DNA from: an uncultured Clostridium sp.
GTDB taxonomy: Bacteria > Bacillota > Clostridia > UBA1212 > UBA1255
Length of the DNA: 15,241 bases
Assembly: GCA_900555605.1 (NCBI GenBank)
Contig: USLW01000017.1
Location: 1-15,241 of the forward strand
Reading direction: 5' to 3'
The translations under genes were made by a program, and so were the position numbers. Position 1 is the stretch's first letter; the number at the start of each line of letters is the position of its first letter. The notes below the pieces were generated by a model. The model saw only the letters and a program-made list of their open reading frames with translations. It ran no database searches and was not told where the DNA came from. Positions 12,628 through 15,241 of this stretch are shown piece by piece.

Positions 12628-14028
12628 ATGAAGAAAGGAAAACGTCTCTTTTGCTGTTTACTGGCAGTCGGGGTAATGATATGCGTCTGTGCATGTGGTC
12701 AGCAAACCGGCGACAGAGAGAATCCGCAACAGAATCAATTGGTAAGCGAGGAGGATTTAAAACGCATGGAAGAAGAACGAGAAGCAACGGAAATCATAAT
12801 TGGTTTATGGGAGGGTCCACGCAAGCATGTAATGACAACCCAGGAGGAAGCAAATCAACGCTATGAAGAAATAAAAGCAGCCGGAATCAATATGGTTTAT
12901 CTGTATGCCGAACTGCAGGACGAAGACTGGCTGGAAAAATCTCTGTGTGCCGCAGAAACTGTAGGCGTGTCTGTAATGATTGATTTAGGTGGGGTATATA
13001 CGGATAAAACAAAATTTTACCGGGCAGTTGAGCAGACAAAGGACAGCCCTGCGGTGATTGGATACAATATTGTAGACGAGCCGTCATACCAGAATTTCAA
13101 TAAAATTAAAACAGTTGCCGGTCTGCTGAGAGAGGAGATCTCAGCGGATAAAATCATTCTCTGCAATCTCCTACCGAATTACGCCCAGAACAGTGCTCTG
13201 GCCGCTGAAGCGCAGGATGGCAAGACATTTTATCAGACATATCTGGATACCTTTTGTGCTACAGTTCCGGTAAATATTCTCCACTTTGACTATTATCCCT
13301 ATAATCTGAACCCGAAAGGCGATCCGGCGTCGATTCGGAATATGGTTGTCAATCTGGTAGATATCCGAAATACCGCGGAAAAATACGGCATTACAATAGG
13401 GGGCTTTTTACAGTCCTGCCGCTGGGGTTCTTATGATGATAACGGAACATGGAAAGGGACCCGTATTCCCAATGAAGCTGAGTATCGTTTTATTGCGAAT
13501 CTTCACTTAGTCTTCGGGGCAAAAACCATGACCAATTTCCTTTATTGGTCCCGAAACGGTTCGGATCCGAATCAGCGTGTGGGTGGAATATTCGACGGCC
13601 TGATTACCTATGAAGGCGAACAGACCCCTGTGTATGGAATTGTCCAAAAGACCAATCAGGCGATTCATGCTATGAAAGGTGTCTATTTATCATATACGCA
13701 CGATGGCTTTTTGACCGTCGGGTTGCCGGAGGATGTAGAGGCTGTCCTAAAAGAAACACTGCTTTTAAATTCCTATGATATGGTAAAAGAGATAGAGAGC
13801 GACGGACAAATTCTGGCGGGTTGTTTTCGGGACAACGGAAAAAAAGGATTGTATATTATGAATTTTGAAAGAGCCGGAAGTGAAGAAAGCCAGGTGACGG
13901 TGAAGCTGGAGAAAACCTGTACTTACCAGGTATGGGGTGCCGGCGGATTGGAACAGGCCGGTTCCGGCAGTGAGATTACGGTGTCTCTGCTGCCGGGCGC
14001 AGGCTGTTTTGTAGAGCTGGAAAGTTAG
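12628..14028 (+). CDS. Secreted lipoprotein with TIM-barrel glycoside-hydrolase-like domain
   Basis: Residues 1-23 form a lipoprotein signal: KKGKR charged start, a hydrophobic core and VCAC with the lipidated Cys at 23, so the protein is anchored on the outer face of the membrane. After a charged linker (about 24-52) comes a domain with glycosidase-like strands: IIIGLWEGPRKHVMT, INMVYLYAELQD, VSVMIDLGGVY, AVIGYNIVDEPS (D150-E151-P, at the usual strand-4 acid/base position of clan A enzymes), ILHFDYYPYN, GGFLQSCRWGSY and TNFLYWSRNGSD. A C-terminal beta domain (about 360-466) is like those of glycosidases. I cannot name the GH family or the nucleophile, so a non-catalytic glycan-binding role is possible. 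It is first in an operon with a discoidin-domain protein 22 bp downstream, and likely under the divergent RpiR regulator. Confidence 0.75.
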   Translation: MKKGKRLFCCLLAVGVMICVCACGQQTGDRENPQQNQLVSEEDLKRMEEEREATEIIIGLWEGPRKHVMTTQEEANQRYEEIKAAGINMVYLYAELQDEDWLEKSLCAAETVGVSVMIDLGGVYTDKTKFYRAVEQTKDSPAVIGYNIVDEPSYQNFNKIKTVAGLLREEISADKIILCNLLPNYAQNSALAAEAQDGKTFYQTYLDTFCATVPVNILHFDYYPYNLNPKGDPASIRNMVVNLVDIRNTAEKYGITIGGFLQSCRWGSYDDNGTWKGTRIPNEAEYRFIANLHLVFGAKTMTNFLYWSRNGSDPNQRVGGIFDGLITYEGEQTPVYGIVQKTNQAIHAMKGVYLSYTHDGFLTVGLPEDVEAVLKETLLLNSYDMVKEIESDGQILAGCFRDNGKKGLYIMNFERAGSEESQVTVKLEKTCTYQVWGAGGLEQAGSGSEITVSLLPGAGCFVELES

Positions 14029-14050
14029 TTCAGAAGGAGGACGAAATACC

Positions 14051-15241
14051 ATGAAAATAAAAAAACATTATATTTTATTGTTAATATTGATTTTCTGTTT
14101 TACTTTCTCAGAGCTTTTGCCGCAGATGGCCCGAGCGGAGGCACAGCCTCTTACCTATGAGACTGCACTCCGTTCCACGGCCCCGGAAAAATATCGGATG
14201 TATTGGACTCCACATCCCGATTATTCTTTGGAAAATCTGAATGACGGAGATCCGGAGACGATTGCACAGGTGGAATATCATAAAGCAGACGGGACAGATT
14301 CGTATAACGGCGATTTGTTGGAGGATTCGTTTTATATCCTGTTGGATTTAGGCGCGGTATATGATCTGGATAGTATTGCGATTTGTTGGTATCCCAAAGG
14401 AGGACGGAGTTATAAATATAATATAGAAATCAGTTCGGATGACCTGACTTATCAGAAGGCCGCCGATCATTCCGAGAATGTAACGGATAAGGAGACAATT
14501 ACCGATTCCTTGTCCGGTCAGAGCGGCCGCTATATACGGATAGAGATTTTTGGAAATTACCGAGACAGTGATAAGACGCATTCTGAATATTTCCCTACGT
14601 CAGAGATCACTGTTAAAGGCGTTCTTTCCGACCATCAGCCGGAGGTGACTTCTTCCCCGGCGCCAGATGACAATCGACTGGACTATGAGATTACATTATA
14701 TGAAAATGCGGGAAATGCACTGAATTGGACGGCCGTCTATCCTATTGAGAACATCAACGACGGTGATCTGAGCACAGTTGTTCAGGCAGTCTACAATGGG
14801 TGGTATGATGAAACAAATGGGATGCTGGATGAACCCTTCGGCTTTATTTTAGACTTAGGCGCGGTTTATGACTTAGAACGTATTCAGGTGGATTGGTTCG
14901 TAAAGGGAGATAAATACTATATGTACAAGGTTTTGGTGAGCTGCGACGACCTGACGTATACGCTTTGCGCCGATCATGCGGACAATACAAAGCCCGGGAC
15001 GATCGTGGATTCTTTAGAAGGAGTGTCTGCCCGGTACATCCAATTTGAAATTTTAGGAAATTACATGCCTAAAGAACAAGATGCAAATATTTATTATGCA
15101 ATTTATGATTTGGGGGTGTACGGCGTTTATTCCGCCGATCAACCGACTGAGAGGCCTGCTACTCCTACCGTACAGTCGACTGCGACCCCATCGCCCCAGC
15201 AGGAGCAGTCCCCTGTTCCGACCGGCTCGGCAAGCAAAGAG
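14051..15241 (+). CDS. Secreted protein with two F5/8 type C (discoidin, CBM32-like) domains, 3' partial
   Basis: The frame is open from ATG 14051 to the last base (397 codons), with AGAAGGAGG (14032-14040) before it. Residues 1 to about 30 are a signal peptide with a hydrophobic core (YILLLILIFCFTF) and a likely cut after MARA. Two related domains follow, about 37-200 and about 220-375. Each has a NLNDGD or NINDGD metal-loop motif, an LDLGAVYDL strand, a CWYPKG or DWFVKG strand, a YKYNIEISSDDLTY or YKVLVSCDDLTY strand, and RYIRIEIFGNY or RYIQFEILGNY: the discoidin sandwich fold that often binds galactosides or host glycans. From about 378 a Pro/Thr/Ser/Gln-rich linker runs off the window, so more domains, possibly catalytic, are expected. 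It is likely secreted to work on the same glycan as the upstream lipoprotein. Confidence 0.85.
   Translation, partial: MKIKKHYILLLILIFCFTFSELLPQMARAEAQPLTYETALRSTAPEKYRMYWTPHPDYSLENLNDGDPETIAQVEYHKADGTDSYNGDLLEDSFYILLDLGAVYDLDSIAICWYPKGGRSYKYNIEISSDDLTYQKAADHSENVTDKETITDSLSGQSGRYIRIEIFGNYRDSDKTHSEYFPTSEITVKGVLSDHQPEVTSSPAPDDNRLDYEITLYENAGNALNWTAVYPIENINDGDLSTVVQAVYNGWYDETNGMLDEPFGFILDLGAVYDLERIQVDWFVKGDKYYMYKVLVSCDDLTYTLCADHADNTKPGTIVDSLEGVSARYIQFEILGNYMPKEQDANIYYAIYDLGVYGVYSADQPTERPATPTVQSTATPSPQQEQSPVPTGSASKE

Overview
The window looks like a chromosomal segment from an anaerobic, probably gut-associated Firmicute of the class Clostridia. The pointers are a stand-alone flavodiiron protein, a clostridial-style type I-C CRISPR-Cas locus, AGGAGG-type ribosome binding sites, sigma-A-like promoters, a MurR/RpiR regulator and secreted lipoprotein or discoidin-domain glycan genes. 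A short coding stretch that reads as the N-terminus of a Bacteroidetes ClpX sits inside the CRISPR locus, which also fits a gut community. Species cannot be assigned from the sequence.

Layout. Positions 1-1070 are an insertion-sequence graveyard: the 3' part of a GC-rich IS30-family transposase, then an AT-rich C-terminal remnant of a different IS30 transposase bracketed by a 17-bp inverted repeat. Positions 1016-1473 hold no gene but contain IS30-end-like repeats and hairpins. Positions 1474-2676 encode a flavodiiron protein ending in a strong terminator. Positions 2787-11481 are a type I-C locus in canonical order: cas3, cas5c, cas8c (broken), cas7c, cas4, cas1, cas2, leader, repeat. Positions 11584-12423 (minus) encode an RpiR-type regulator, divergent from a secreted glycan operon: a TIM-barrel-like lipoprotein, then a two-discoidin-domain protein that runs off the window end.

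Three things make the CRISPR locus unusual. First, the cas3-cas5c gap carries what looks like a complete minus-strand small RNA gene: an extended -10 promoter, a shortened CRISPR repeat at the predicted +1, a guide, and an intrinsic terminator. The first 17 nt of the guide match the cas5c 5' leader at 16 positions, beside a TTC motif (the type I-C PAM), and the one mismatch is at guide position 12, a base that type I effectors flip out. This is the architecture expected of a CreR-type guide that uses Cascade to repress its own cas operon. Second, cas8c is interrupted in its middle by about 50 codons of a Bacteroidetes-like clpX 5' end (zinc-binding domain with its own ATG), which splits the gene into two overlapping reading frames. 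The 3' part still carries a well-formed internal start for the small subunit Cas11c. Third, the array has collapsed to one repeat with a degenerate 3' end and no spacers.

Taken together: cas3 has its own promoter, and cas5c-cas8c-cas7c-cas4-cas1-cas2 are tightly overlapped behind a second, near-consensus promoter that the small RNA appears designed to shut. With no spacers and a broken large subunit, immunity is probably lost or altered. Whether the repressor still works depends on whether the split or fused Cas8c can assemble.
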